Origin: Daphnia carinata
Taxonomy: Eukaryota; Arthropoda; Branchiopoda; Diplostraca; Daphniidae
Direction of reading: 5' to 3'
NCBI RefSeq assembly: GCF_022539665.2
Contig: NC_081337.1
Coordinates: 6,982,679 to 7,046,678 of the forward strand
DNA: 64,000 nt
In this document: positions 12,460 to 25,143 of the stretch, in pieces
Numbering within the stretch: position 1 is the first letter of the stretch
Layout of the letters: each line of letters begins with the position of its first letter
The notes under the pieces: model-generated
What the model was told of the DNA's origin: nothing
Databases searched by the model: none
What the model saw: only the letters and a program-made list of their open reading frames with translations
Position numbers and translations under genes: made by a program

Positions 12460-15400
12460 ATGCGAGACGTTCGTGATACCTTCTTTTTCTTCGTTGAATG
12501 GCATTAAGCTTTAAGGCTATCGCTTAAAGAGAAAATGGCAGAGAAAACGGGAACCCTTATGGATGTCTTTCAAAGGTTTTTATTTCGTTAAAGTTTTGTT
12601 TCTTATATGCTAGCGCAAAAAAAAAAAATGCAATTCATCAAACGTTCCACGCTCGCAAGTCGAAGCGTACCCTATGGCCATACTTCAAGCCCTTTCGTTT
12701 CTTCTAATATTTCAGGAGCTTCATCAATAATTAGTGAAGTTTAGGTCCTACGTGCAAGTGGAATTTCATAGCTTCTACATGCATATGTTGTGAATTTTTA
12801 AAAGCCTGTTCTCAAGCATAAACGTTCTCCAATTCCTGTGCCAACTCTCGACAAGTAATAGAATCTTAACGGAGTCTTTTATCGAAAAGAAGATAAAAGT
12901 GTTGATCCTTTTCAAGTTGAAAAGAGTATACACAAATATTAGCAAACATGCTTTTTTTAAGGCGGCTGCACTTCTAGTGTATGAATTTAACGCGAAAAAA
13001 ATGAAGGCAATAAAACAAACAAACGAGAAGTGTAAGCGAGGCGGATCAATGAAAAGCTGCTGACGGCGAGAACCAAGGATAACGTTACCATGTGAAGCAC
13101 ATAGTTCAATTACAGTTGCAGACTTCACGTCAAAAAGGAAACAGAAAGAAGACGATATACTGCATGTATTCTGCAGAGAAATAAAACAGTATAGAAAAAA
13201 TAAATATGGAAAAGGCAGAGCGGGCCGAAACGAAACTGCGGGGATTTCAGGAGGAAAAAGTTAACAAAGTTGACACACGTTTCGCGGTGGGATTGCTTAA
13301 TCAAACAGCAATGGCTTCAGCCCATGACACACCGAAGAAGTTGGACACGCGCTTCAATCTTTTGTTTTATCTCAACTCTTCTAGCCCATGAAAAACTCAT
13401 GGTAAAGACGGAAATTCGTGGCTTCGCTGACAAAACTTGGCGACCGTTTCGTACACAATGATAACGTCGTACAGGCGTCTTGACTACTGATTCCTCCGTC
13501 TTTTTTTTTCCCCTCTTTTGTTTCTTCATTACATTCACCTCTCGCTGGTACGATGTTAGGCCAAACTGTTCCACATGATGCCTTGTCCATGACTTATAGA
13601 CCTGTGTGCGCAACAATAACATCAAGGCTTGTATTGATTAAGGTTGGCTTGTAACCGAAACTTCTGCACGCGTCCATGCGACCGTCTTTCTCGGAACACA
13701 ACAAAGACAACAGCGTAACTACAGAGACAAGGAACGAAAGAGAGTGAAACAGGCTGAATAAGGGAGGAGGGAATGAGAAAGTGAGATGGAGAGAAACAGA
13801 TATCTTTCATTTCCTCTGGAGATGTAGACTTAGTTTGATATGGACCTTTTAAAACAACCGCCACCGTTACAACATCCGCAATTTGGTGAGCGTGCCCTCA
13901 AGACCCAAATCTCGTATTAGCCAAAGCGACGTCGAGGCTGCTCACATTCCGTCATAGCCATTCTACCTAAAAAGCATCCATCATTCATAAGAATTCATGA
14001 ATAGGGAAGCACGGTTCAAAGAGATAAGGGCCAATTTCCAACAACTCATAATTCTAAAGAATTTTCCCTTTTCCACTTTTCTGACGATTGAGTCTTTTTT
14101 TTTTTCACAATGGAAAAATGGTATTGAAAAATGTTCAAGGGTGCGCTCGTTACTTTGTCTTCTTTTGTTGCCCGTTAATGTTTTAACTGATATCTCAACA
14201 GCGAATTAAGCAAGGTGAAAGGCGTAGATTTTACAGCAGAAAATTTGGAACCGAGCTCAGTTGTTATTGTCTCTATACCGGAAATGTTTTTCGATGTTGA
14301 CAATGAAGGATCTTTTTTTTTGTGTGTGTTTCGGACGGTTGAATTTTTAGGGATTCACCGACCGGAAAGAAGTCCGCAGACTTCTATCGCTCGCTTTCCT
14401 CATTGCGTTATTCTTTCAACAGCAGCAACAAAAAAAAACGGGGCCAAGACATCTAGACAAACAATTGCTGACCATTAGGCACTGGTGGCAAGGAAGATGT
14501 TGTTCTTTTTATCACAATACATCCGAGATATATAGATTACGCGTGGACTTTCCCACGTTCATTCCGTGACTAAGCTAATCAAAAGCAACAAACGGACGGA
14601 AGGAAAAGTTCCATAAAGCTGCGTATACGATCTTTTTTGCCGATTTGATTTCTATCTTTAATTTCTGTCTACGAAAACCCCCAAACAAAGGCAAGATGAC
14701 GGTTGTAAATAAATTTGTTACTTGTTCCTTATGATTTTTGATGAGACAGCGTGCATCATCGATCCGACCATATCTTTCCAGCTGTAATAAGTTCTACAGC
14801 GACGCGGCTGACAAACAACAGTCATGACGCATCCCAATGTTAAGCTTTAACGCATAAGAACAACGATCCGAAACTATGGGCAACGCTTACCAAAAAACAT
14901 GTAAAGTTTATCTGGGTTTCCAATCACATTCAGGTGAACTCTTAGAAAAGGTAAGGCGGCGATACGCGGACGTGAAAATCGTGAGGGATGTATTCGAAGC
15001 CGATTTAGGGCAACCGACTGCACACTGAAGTAACTTTACGTCGGCGTCGTAAACAGAAATTCTGCATCTCATTAGCTAGATAAGAAAAATAATTCTTCCC
15101 TCTGATTTTGGGATTCACGACACGAAAGCGAAGCAAAACGAAGGAGAATCGCTTGAGATATAGATTTCCTATATAAGGACGCATTTGAACATTGTACTTC
15201 TTGTAACCCACTTGTCCGATGAGTGAACCAACCTGTTTCATACCTGTTTTTTTTTCCTTTAGCTATAGAATTTAACTCTATTCATCGTTATTTGGTGACG
15301 GTGGATGAAAACGAATATCCTGTTTTCTATTTCCATTGCTTCTGTTTAATAACAATAGCAAGTTGTTCTTCTGGTTTGTGTATTATTCTAATTTTCTCAA

Positions 15401-16451
15401 CAGACGTGACGTATAAGGGAAATATAATTATATATTGCGCGTATGTTACTTCTTAAACGTCAAAGCCTTTTGAAAAGCCTACCACTTGACAAAAGTAATG
15501 CACCTAATGGGCACCGTTATCACGTCATCTCTTGTTATTAGGCTATCTCAAAATGTAGTGTGTTGTCATTTATCAACAACCTTAGCGCCCGTTTTGTAAA
15601 AATTCTTTACGTCGGTGTACAGAGTACACGCTTTACAAAGGAGGGCTTACACATTGTCGACCTGACCTCATACAAACACATTGTTCTATTTCCAGAATGT
15701 ACTTTGCGACCGACTGTTTGCACAGTTGAACGACGGACTTCTTGTACCGTGAAGAAAAACAAAATCTTAAGCGGCCATCGTGTAACTGCTTAAGGTTAGG
15801 GAGATTATATGCGCTTGGAAAAGCAGATGTGATTAGTAATTCTTCGCGACAACGAATCCCTATATTTGACACATTACTTATTGCATTAGTTTATATTAAC
15901 CTCTCGTACGTACCTCCTATGATATTTGGTTAGTTCTTCTTCGTGGCCAAACCTGATGGTTAAACTCTCTTTTTTACTACATCTTTTGCTTGCTTGATTC
16001 TTATGGTAATTTTTTGTTTCTAGCCAAGCATCGACATTGTGTCTTTCCCGCATAACAAAGTCCGCGAACAGAAATCTTTCGTCGGCCAATAATGTTGCGG
16101 TGTCATCTGGAATAGTCATCCGAATTCCTAACGTTCTTGTTTCTTTCTCAGACATTCTGAACATGGAACGACATCTAGCAAAGGCAGTTTCTACTGGAGT
16201 CAAGATTCGAGTCGAAAAAACGCCAAGTCCTTTGACGCACATAAAAAAGCAAGGATGCTGGAAAAATGGAAGTGAAATCAATAATGATGTTTAAGTTGTA
16301 TTTAGTTCCACAAATAAATATAGATTGTTTATATATACCGTACGTAACGGCAAGAAAAATCAAAATCAATTGAGACTTAGGCAATATTGTAAAGTTATGG
16401 TCCTCAAAGCAGATTCAGCAACAAAAAAAACGAAAAATTTACAGTTTACGA
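12460..16451. other. Intergenic spacer between convergent receptor genes
   Basis: Contains no convincing gene. Its right part must include the 3' untranslated region of the Trk gene (minus strand, below 16452), but I found no clear AATAAA on that strand close to the stop. A 131-codon minus-strand frame at 15886-16281 overlaps an open plus-strand frame and matches no family I know; it is probably untranslated Trk sequence or chance. Confidence 0.55.
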
Positions 16452-19400
16452 TCACTCGATCACGTTCAAATAGAGCGCCGGATTTTTAATACAAGGTGAG
16501 CACAGCTCGAGTAATCGTTCGTTGACTGCCTTCATTGTGTTTCGCTGATTGGGTTGTGTTTGCCAGCAACTCAACATCAATTGGTACGCGTCGGGTGGTG
16601 TGGCCAGAGGACACTTGAACCATAATACATTCGACATCAAGTGCTTTCATTAAATGGTCAAAGTCAACTTGCTCAACTTTTAATTACTTACCGGTAGTAT
16701 GTGGCCTCCAGTGACTTGCTGGATAACCTGTGAATAGCATCATGTTTACAGTTGCAACGGTATGTTCTCAACATTTCTATGAACTAACTATAACGTTACG
16801 GAAGCTTAAAGCTAGGGGACCGCTTTACCTCTTGATTGGAATAGCCGTACCATGGCTGTTTGCCAAATGAGAAGATTTCCCAAAGCACCACGCCAAACGA
16901 CCAAACATCCGATTCCGACGTGAATTTGCGATACATAATACTCTCTGGAGGCATCCAACGCACTGGAAGTAAAGTGTGCCCACCGACCTTGGAAAACATA
17001 TCACTTTGTTATTCTGACATACTACTAACCATTTTTCTTACGGCTTAAGTTGTAAGCACAACGTACCCGATAGTAATCGGAACTGTAAATATCCCTGGAC
17101 ATGCCGAAATCGCCTATTTTTACCACGAGATTTTTACCCACAAGGCAATTGCGAGTCGCCAAGTCTCTGTGTACGTAGTGCTGTAAATCAACGAAAGATA
17201 CGCATTAATACCCTTCACCAGTTCGTCCAGTCCGCTGAAGTGATTGGCCCAGTGTGACGTATTGAAGGATATTACCATGGTCGCGAGGTATTCCATTCCC
17301 TGTGAAATATCTCTAGCCATTTGAAGCAGAGTCAGTAAGCTTAGCTTCTCGGGTGGGTCAACACCGCTGTCTTCGACAGGATGAGCCAAAATATTGATGC
17401 ACGTTGGATCGTGACGTGCCTCCAAAAGGTGGGCGTCCGGCCCACGCATCCTGTCATCCGTAAGTAAGACATAGATACACAATAAATATTCATTTGTCAC
17501 TAGAAATCTCGGACAGCTGAAAGCTAAGCGATGGCTAGCCACAAATTGATTTGAGTTATTCAAAGTGATACCGTAAAAATTGGTTCAAGTCTCCATTTTC
17601 CATGTATTCGAATACCATCTTCCAAGGCCTTTCATCGACGCAAGCTCCGTGAAATTGGACGATATTCTTGTGGGTCAAAGCTGCAAGTAGAACAGCTTCC
17701 CGGTCAAATTCCTTGATAGATTCATCTCCGCAAAATTTGAGGATTTTTACCTGCGCGGAAAAGGTATTGTTTTATTTTCCAAATTTTAATTAAAGAAAAA
17801 GGATCATAAAGACGGCTACTGAGTCATCACTCTTCCCCAACGTTATAAAGTTATTTGCCATGTGGTAATACTTGTTTTTCTTGCAATCGAGCGTAACATA
17901 CTTACAGCAACAAGAAACTTCCCCGTTTCCGCGTTTTCTGGCGGACAGTACGTCGACAAGTGAACTTTTCCGAAAACACCTTCGCCCAAGTCCTTTAGTG
18001 AATGCAAACACGACGACGCAATGACTTTGTACTCGGGTTTTCTGTTCTGAACGAGTAGTGGCATAGAGACTTGGTCCCTATCTTCTTTCGAATCGTTAGT
18101 TGAAGACGAATGATGCGCTTCGTAGTGAGGATTTTCTGTCATTGTCGAGTGAACTGGAATGGTCTCTCTTCGGAAAACTGTCGCACTTGTTGGGCTGTTT
18201 TGCTCCACCACATTGCGTCGCCTAAACACAGTACAGACATTCACTCCATACTATTTAAAGTCGATCGATACAAGCGCAAATAAGATTGGTTGAACATTTT
18301 TAGTAAGCTACTTACCTCGAAAATAAATTCAGCAGATAAAACATTTTGCTATATTGTCCCATTTCATTGTCAGGAAGAGGGATTTTCTTGCATAATCGAA
18401 TTTTCATCCAGATAATTAACAAAGAAATTATAGTGAGGCCCATGATAAAAGTGATGGTCGCCATGGTAATCCTAATCTGTAATGGTTCATTATTTTTTAG
18501 CCTTAGCTCTTGGTTTATTAAACATTTCATTTTTTTTACGGTGTGAGACTGATGTTCCCGAATATCCTCTTCTGAAAAAGATGATTCCTTCGATTTTATG
18601 TTTGAATGGAACACATCAGTCGTAGGTGGAACTGGCAAGAAAGGCGGAGGTAAATGTGGGGGTAAACCAGGTATCCCAGTCTCGAAGTTCGCAAATTGCA
18701 CCGAAGATGCGCTCTGTTGCTGGTGGAAGCGAACTACCGTGGTTTGATTGGCAGAGCCATGAACATTGGAAACGGAAAGGGTGTAGTTGCCTTCTCTGTT
18801 CAAACCAGTTGTTTCAAATGTCAAACAACCTGCAGAAGATACGTTACACCATTAGGAACAACAGCTGCATATACATTGGAGAAACATCCGCATTCCTTCT
18901 CACCTCTCAACGGGTTATCTGACACGTCTGTGATATCGTTTGAATACAGGAGCTTTTCGTTGTTGAAGAACCATGTTCGATTCGGAGTTGGATAGCCTTT
19001 GATCTCGTAGTAGATACACCAGTGAAACTGCTGACGTTTTTCAAATTTCACGATAATCGGAGGCGCTGAAAAAGAAACGTATAAAAGGGCAATTAAAAAT
19101 AAGGCCACCATTGTGCCATGGAAACCGTGAGTGGAAAAGTATTGTTAGGTCGGTGCTTACAGTTCACAACGAGTACAAAATCACGAGACACTCTGCCAAC
19201 AACATTTTCCGCCGAACAGGTAATAATACCCATATCGTCTCCTTGAACGCTTTCTATTGCCAACGATTGCTTCGATTCTGAATCAGCGAGCTTAACTCTG
19301 GACAAAAGGTGACCTGTGTTCCACGCAACCTATTCACGTCAAAATGAGAAAAGGGATGAAAAAGAAAACCATTTTACGTAACCTTTATCTAAAAGAGGAC

Positions 19401-20930
19401 TATAGCAACCTTGCTAGCTAGGTAGATTACTTTGAACACTGTACCTTCGGTGGTGGTTTTCCCACAGCCATACATCCAACGGCGAAAGAATCTCTTTCGT
19501 TCAATTGGATGTCGCTTTTGTTCAAGAAGATTTCAGGGACATCTGTATACGAAAATAGTTACCATTATGGATCCCAATCTCCACAAACTTGATAAAGGAA
19601 TTATAAGAAAAAAAACTCGAATCATCAACAATTTGGCAAAACACGATTTCTATCTCTACTTTGTAAGGGCACTTCCGTTTTCCTGGTAGACATTGATTTG
19701 CCGCTGACGAACAACTAAAGGGCAGCAAGTTCACGCACATTTTGATTCACGTAATTTTAACAACGCAGAATTGATAGGAATAATGCGTAGTTGCATGCGC
19801 AAGATGTATAGGCCAAAAAAAAACACTTACCACACTCGGTGAAAATGAATTCTAGTAGAGGGTGAAAATTGCCATCAGAGTCATTACACGTAAGGTTTTG
19901 AAGGGAGAATGATACGATTCGAGGCCACTGTGACCCAAATGAAGTTCTAGGTTCAACAAAATTTCGGATGGTTTCCGGAATCCATTTATTTTCGCATGCG
20001 CATACCAAAGGGTTTTTGTCTAGATTGCTAATGAAAAAAATATACAGTTAAGTGCGCTTTCCTCATACAGCAAAATCCTTTTAACCGAATTAACTTACAT
20101 TTCAGGGCTTTTTAGGGAATGAAATAATTTCCACGGAATTACAGTCAGCTGATTGTTCCGAAAATTTCTTGAAAAAGAAAAAAAAAGAGACACTTACACT
20201 AAAGAAGTCGAAAAATACGGAGAATGATCACCGATTCAGACTTACATTTTGTTTAAGTGTGGATTCATTTCAAACGCGTCTGGACTAATGTACTGAAGTC
20301 CACAATCAACGATTGCTCTAAACATAAGCGTTTCAAATATTTTTAAATAACCAACGACGGCGAAACTAGTTTAACAATATTTGCTCACAGCTCTTTAAGT
20401 TGACCGTAATGATGCAACGCCTTTTTCTCGAGAGACGTTAGGTTCATCTGATTCCGAATGTATCTACAATAGGGTAGAACAATTAGAAAAAAAACAACAG
20501 GCACACACCAATGTCACACACTGGCGGAAGTCCGAGGTATATTACGTTGCCTGTACAACAGTTAATGCAAGGCACAACGCACCGATGAAAAGATATGTTG
20601 TCAAAGAATTTAGTCACCATGACAGGCGATATAGATCCTTCTAAATACTTGTTTACAGTAAGCGTAAAATAGTCTTATCTTCCACATACTTAAACCAAAC
20701 AATAAAGTTCCTTAGGAAAACTTATACGGCGTGCAAACTTACATGGAAGTAACGTTTAATCGCTCGAACAAGTTCGCGTCATCGTCGAAAAAACGGGAAA
20801 TTGAACCTGCTTCGTCACAAGTAATTGACGTAGCCGTACACCAACAAAGTTTACAAACTGTTTCGGATGTAACCATGAAACAATTGATAAGCACCACGAC
20901 CAACCGAATGACAAATCTACTAGATTTCAT
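16452..20930 (-). CDS. Trk: Trk-family receptor tyrosine kinase (16 coding exons, 894 aa)
   Basis: Coding exons, in transcript order: 20930-20743, 20463-20389, 20317-20246, 20167-20099, 20027-19831, 19542-19445, 19329-19161, 19065-18904, 18829-18316, 18221-17906, 17750-17572, 17450-17276, 17180-17067, 16987-16829, 16727-16692, 16613-16452. All junctions are GT-AG and in phase. Parts: signal peptide (about 1-22), LRRNT (Cys26, 29, 31, 38), three LRRs (to about 134), LRRCT (from 135, NPLVCAC), Ig1 (about 201-289), Ig2 (about 290-378, HWCIYYE and GNYTLSVSN as in vertebrate Trk), a Pro-rich stem, a membrane span (about 464-486), a juxtamembrane NPHY (Tyr548), and the kinase with GEGVFG (594-599), Lys622, Glu638, HRDLATRN (742-749), DFG (762-764) and the activation loop YSSDYY (770-775). 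The C-terminus YLNVIE (Tyr889) parallels the vertebrate PLC-gamma site YLDVLG. The domain order LRR-Ig-Ig-kinase is diagnostic of Trk. It should be an active plasma-membrane kinase signalling through PTB/SH2 adaptors. The ATG at 20930 is chosen because it opens the signal peptide. Confidence 0.95.
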
Positions 20931-20943
20931 ATTCGGTTCGATG

Positions 20944-23900
20944 TTCTAGAGCGATTTTGCCGAAATGCAGCGTCCCCAAGACGACTGTAACCACCGCTAT
21001 CCTTGGCTCAGTGTACGCGAATGATTGATCGACAAGCTTTATATGTTCCGGGTAGTGTATGACCGTATGTGTACCGAGTGTGCCCTATTTCCATTGAACA
21101 AATGCCTCGAGACACATCGGAGTGCACGTCTATAAGTTGAACGTTGAGGAGGCTCTCCACTTGTACTTGGCCGGAAGCTGAGATTCGTCTGTCAAAGGAA
21201 CCATATTGCCTCTACGATTCAGAATCGGTCATTTTATAGGATAAACGATTCGAATAAGAGTCCCTTGAGAAAGAAAAAGGAACTGCTTATACGTAACACT
21301 TTACGTCGCACGGTGTTGGCAGTTTAACTTTGACACGGGTATGCAAACGACCAAAATATAGGTAATAATTAATGAATTTAAATAAATGAATGAAGTTTTA
21401 GTTTCTCGTCATAGAAACTAAAAGTTTTCTGCAAATATTATAATAGTTTTTGTTCTCGTTCAGAGTAATTGACACGAGAAAGGCGACTTAGGCGAATAAT
21501 ATATTTTATTTTGCTCTTTTCTTTTTTTAACCTAACTTACTTTGCTCTTAACTCGTTTTTTGCTTACTTTTTTCCGCCGACACACTTTGTGTATTTTTAC
21601 TTCAATAATTAATAGGTTCTAAAGTGGCATGCGCATCATGAAGTTTTATTCATGCGACTGATTTAGCTAGACCCGAATAAGCCAACATCACAAGAAAGGA
21701 GAAAGGGCGCACGTCTTTTGCATGAAACTACTTAAGGGCACTATTTACAAAATTTCACATCGAATTAAGTTTCATCCCTAGTCTTTTCTGTAGCGTAGCC
21801 GAGGGCGACGCTCTTTTCACATTTCATACACGAAAATTTTTATGTATGAATGTGTGCGCATGTTGAACAAGTTCAAAATTGTCGGTGGCATCTAGCAACT
21901 TTTTAAATAGTTCCATCATGCGAGTTAGAACTGTTGACATCTCTCGCCAACAAGTGAGACTACAGCGGGAGGAGCAAACAGATCAAACACAAAACGGAAC
22001 GTAATTTGAATTTTCTAGATGAGCAAAGCAGGAAAGTTAGGTATGCTGTAAAATGCTAATAATAACTCTATATGCTCCATAATAACGAATAAAGCGGGCG
22101 ACATTGATTACACAAGGAATTTCACAAGGGATGCCATGATGGAACTAGATGAGCTTCTTGAATTTATAAGGAACAAATTAAATTAAAACTTGGAAATATA
22201 CACCGATTCACTGATTACTATTAAAACTATCTCAAATCCCGCTTTACAAGTTAGTTGCAGAAGATTGTCTTTTGTTGGTTTTTTCTAAAATAAGATGATG
22301 GAGCGATGAAATAAAGCGACGACACTTTTTCGTGGTTTTTAAAAAGAAACCTGTTGTTACATTTCATTAAACAAGCTCTTGAACGAATAAATTCCAAATC
22401 CATAGAACTTCGGAGCCCCAGGCTACATGTAAGCAATAAATTATGTTTCGGTTGTGCACATACGACAAGCTAGCTAGGCCTATACTAGATTTATGTATAG
22501 CGTACAGTAGTAGGGCCTTCATGTACTAGTACAGGCTATCATTAAGCTGATTCCCTGCCTAAAGCTTATTCTGCGTTCTCCGCGTTCGATCTCTGCGGGT
22601 TTTTTTTCAACTATCTCCCTGAATATCGTTACGTTGGAAGCTAATATGATTGGCACACTGGAAAAGAGAATCAAGTCTGCCTCTGTTTCCACTGAACTTG
22701 ATGTTAAAGAAACAAAGCCGAGGCTATGAAATTCTATCCCAGCTCAGCATTGATCAGAGACGAAATGCGTCGCTACGTCGACGACAATGCTTTTTTTGGC
22801 TTAATTGGATTATACAATTTATTCGGTGAAAATGAATAAAATAATGTTGGCACTGCACTCGTTTAGGAGAGAAACCGTAATTCTCTGTATACGTTACGTC
22901 TTTAGATGATAGCCTAGCGTGTAAAAAAACGGGAAAAAATAAATAAAGAAATAACAAAATCTTGTATTGAACTAAGTTATTATTTTATTGGATTAGTCGT
23001 GAAAATCTCGTTTTAGTAACTCTATTATAGTTTGTGTGCGTCTTTCGTCCGTAAAAGTACATTCGCTTTTCTGTGTGTGTGTTTTTCAAAACTTAACGTC
23101 CCAAAGAAAACAATTTGATATGGGTAGTTTCCCATATGTTTGTTTGCAGATCATGAATGTTGTTGCCCTTTTGTTCCTACAGGAAGTTCTCGTTCTCGTA
23201 CAGCAGCTAACCTACATAAGCATGTTTCAACGACAAACCCTTTGTTCCGTTGAGCTCGTTGACCGTAAAACGCTCATAAAGCAACAACCGCCTTAAAGAA
23301 AATTTGCGCAGATTTCTCCAGCCTATAAAGAATTTGAAGCAGTCAAAACGTATTGTCCCACAACTGTACTTGTTCTTCAACAGAACATTATATCAGTTGC
23401 TGTATTTTTGTCGTTACACACAAAAGCTTTTTTTTTACTACTAAAACACTTGGTGTTTGACAAGAGTTCTATTGACATTTTTGCGTGTAGGGTGAAAGCG
23501 TTAATATTATCGATTAGTTTGACGAACTTTTGCGTATTCAGTACGTATAGGTATAAACATAGTCTATAAAATACAATCGATTGATTTATATGGCGTATAG
23601 AGCATATTGCCTTGCACTAGTGCATATGCATACGGGTTTGATTGCTGCATTATGTGGATTAAATTTCTGTTCGTTCACTGTCTCCCAGGTTACCCATGAC
23701 AACTCAATCAACAGGTGTGCAGGTAGAACGGTCAAGGGAGACTCAAATAAACCCCATCTTTAAATAGTACTAACCGATCAACCAAGGCAAAGACGCTATA
23801 CTTGACTAGTTACTATCATCTTCTAGATGTTGGACTGAAACAAGAGACTTGTTTAGTGCTTTAAAACTAGACATGCTATAATTGGATAATAATCAATAAA

Positions 23901-24886
23901 TCATTAGAAACTGATTTCCTCGCTAGGCAGGTTGTCAATGCCCCGAACAGGTGACATTAATTAACCAAAACTTTAGTTATCACGTACTGGAGCTCTTGGG
24001 CAATGAGCTCATCACTTATCGGACAAAAATAGATTTTTGTTGAGAAAATTGTTTGCCTGTCAAGGTTGTGTGAAATCTTTGGGCTTAGTTTTGTATTACC
24101 TTATCCTTTGCTTGTAGAACCCCATATGTACATGTTTCGTTTTAAATTTACAGCAATCGAAAGTGGAAAATTCTTCCTTTTCCAACTAGAGCAAAAGTCT
24201 AACTAAAAAACGCTGGAGCGCTAACCCAGGAGGGTATGAGAAATACCGAAACTACCTGTAAGGATTCTATATTAAAACTGTCCGTAGATAGAGTAAGTAT
24301 TTCCATAGCTACTACGGGCATGTTCGATTGCCCACTGTCCCGGCCGTTTATATTGCTATAACTACGATGTTTTTGTTTTGTGTAGGACTATATAGAGCCT
24401 GTAAAATTTTGTCGGAAACAATATAGATTTGCCTTATACACTACTAAGCTCATTGGCATGTGCGTCAATTTCAAGCCTTCATATTTAGTTTTACGTCGTT
24501 AGACCACTGAAAAATTTTATGTGCTTGAGGCGCTTAAACCTATACGAGACAAATCAGAATTAACATCTTTGTATAGGGACAAAACAGAAAACTATTATGG
24601 AAATATATCGTCAGCAAAATTGAACAAACGCATAGACTGTAGTTGCTCTCTTTATTCAGATGCATATCTCATTACGCTACGCGTGTGACAGGTTTGTAAT
24701 ATATTGAGATCTATTTTGCTTAAGCTTGAGCAAATTTATTTCAGTAATCTGCAGTGAAATACTTATTAGAGAAAATTAGGGTAATGCGATCGTCCTGATC
24801 CGTTCTCCAACTGTCATTTGGATCTGAAAGACTGATCTACATGCCACCAGGAACATGCAACAACAATTGAAACGTTGAATACTTAC
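20944..24886. other. Trk upstream spacer, or the first intron of the long form
   Basis: AT-rich and without homopolymer blocks or recognisable coding sequence. If the exon at 24887-25143 is spliced to Trk exon 2 (acceptor at 20463), this is part of a 4.4-kb intron containing the proximal promoter and exon 1. Short open frames on both strands match no family I know. Confidence 0.5.
21038..21043 (-). promoter_or_regulatory. Possible TATA box of the proximal Trk promoter
   Basis: On the minus strand the sequence reads CATATAAAGC, a good TATA box about 110 nt before the ATG at 20930. It would place the start of transcription near 21010 and give a leader of about 80 nt without an intron. No strong initiator stands out. 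Confidence 0.35.
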
Positions 24887-25143
24887 ATAGCTTGAAACTT
24901 GCTTTTTTGGTGGCCGAAAGTCGTGATGTCAAAGACACTTTCTAGCGTGTCTCTTGTCTCACACACGATGAAATGATTTTCTTTGCAGTGACACGATCCA
25001 CAACTCGACTGATCGTAATCGACTTCATCCAAGTGATATTCTAATAGTGTTGGAGGTTCTTGAAGATGATGCATTTGGGATGATATTGTTACTATCGAGA
25101 GAAGGACGAGATAGAAGCCTAATGGAAGAAAAAGAACTGCCAT
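24887..25143 (-). CDS. Alternative first coding exon of Trk, or remnant of a Trk paralogue (signal peptide + LRRNT)
   Basis: Translating from the ATG at 25143 gives a hydrophobic signal peptide (MAVLFLPLGFYLVLLSIVTI), an acidic spacer, and an LRRNT cap CGSCHCKENHFIVC with the four-cysteine pattern C-x2-C-x-C-x7-C. It ends ...KFQA followed by AT and the donor GTAAGT. The annotated Trk exon 1 also ends ...NVTS plus AT|GTAAGT, so both leave phase 2 and the same two bases. Joined to the Trk exon 2 acceptor at 20463, each gives Ile and continues YIRNQMNL. No second set of LRR, Ig or kinase exons is visible between here and 20930 or further upstream, which favours an alternative promoter/first exon over an intact paralogue. 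The two LRRNT exons differ clearly in sequence and spacer length, so this is not a recent copy. The open frame extends six codons further upstream, but the first ATG is the natural start. Confidence 0.7.

Noticed and set aside
15886-16281. 131-codon minus-strand frame just downstream of the Trk stop
   Set aside because: The opposite strand is also open, no family match, no supporting splice sites; more likely Trk 3' untranslated sequence or chance.
22575-22610. GTTCGATC followed by poly-T, suggestive of a tRNA T-loop and terminator
   Set aside because: The flanking bases do not form a T-stem, and no A/B box spacing or acceptor stem can be drawn.
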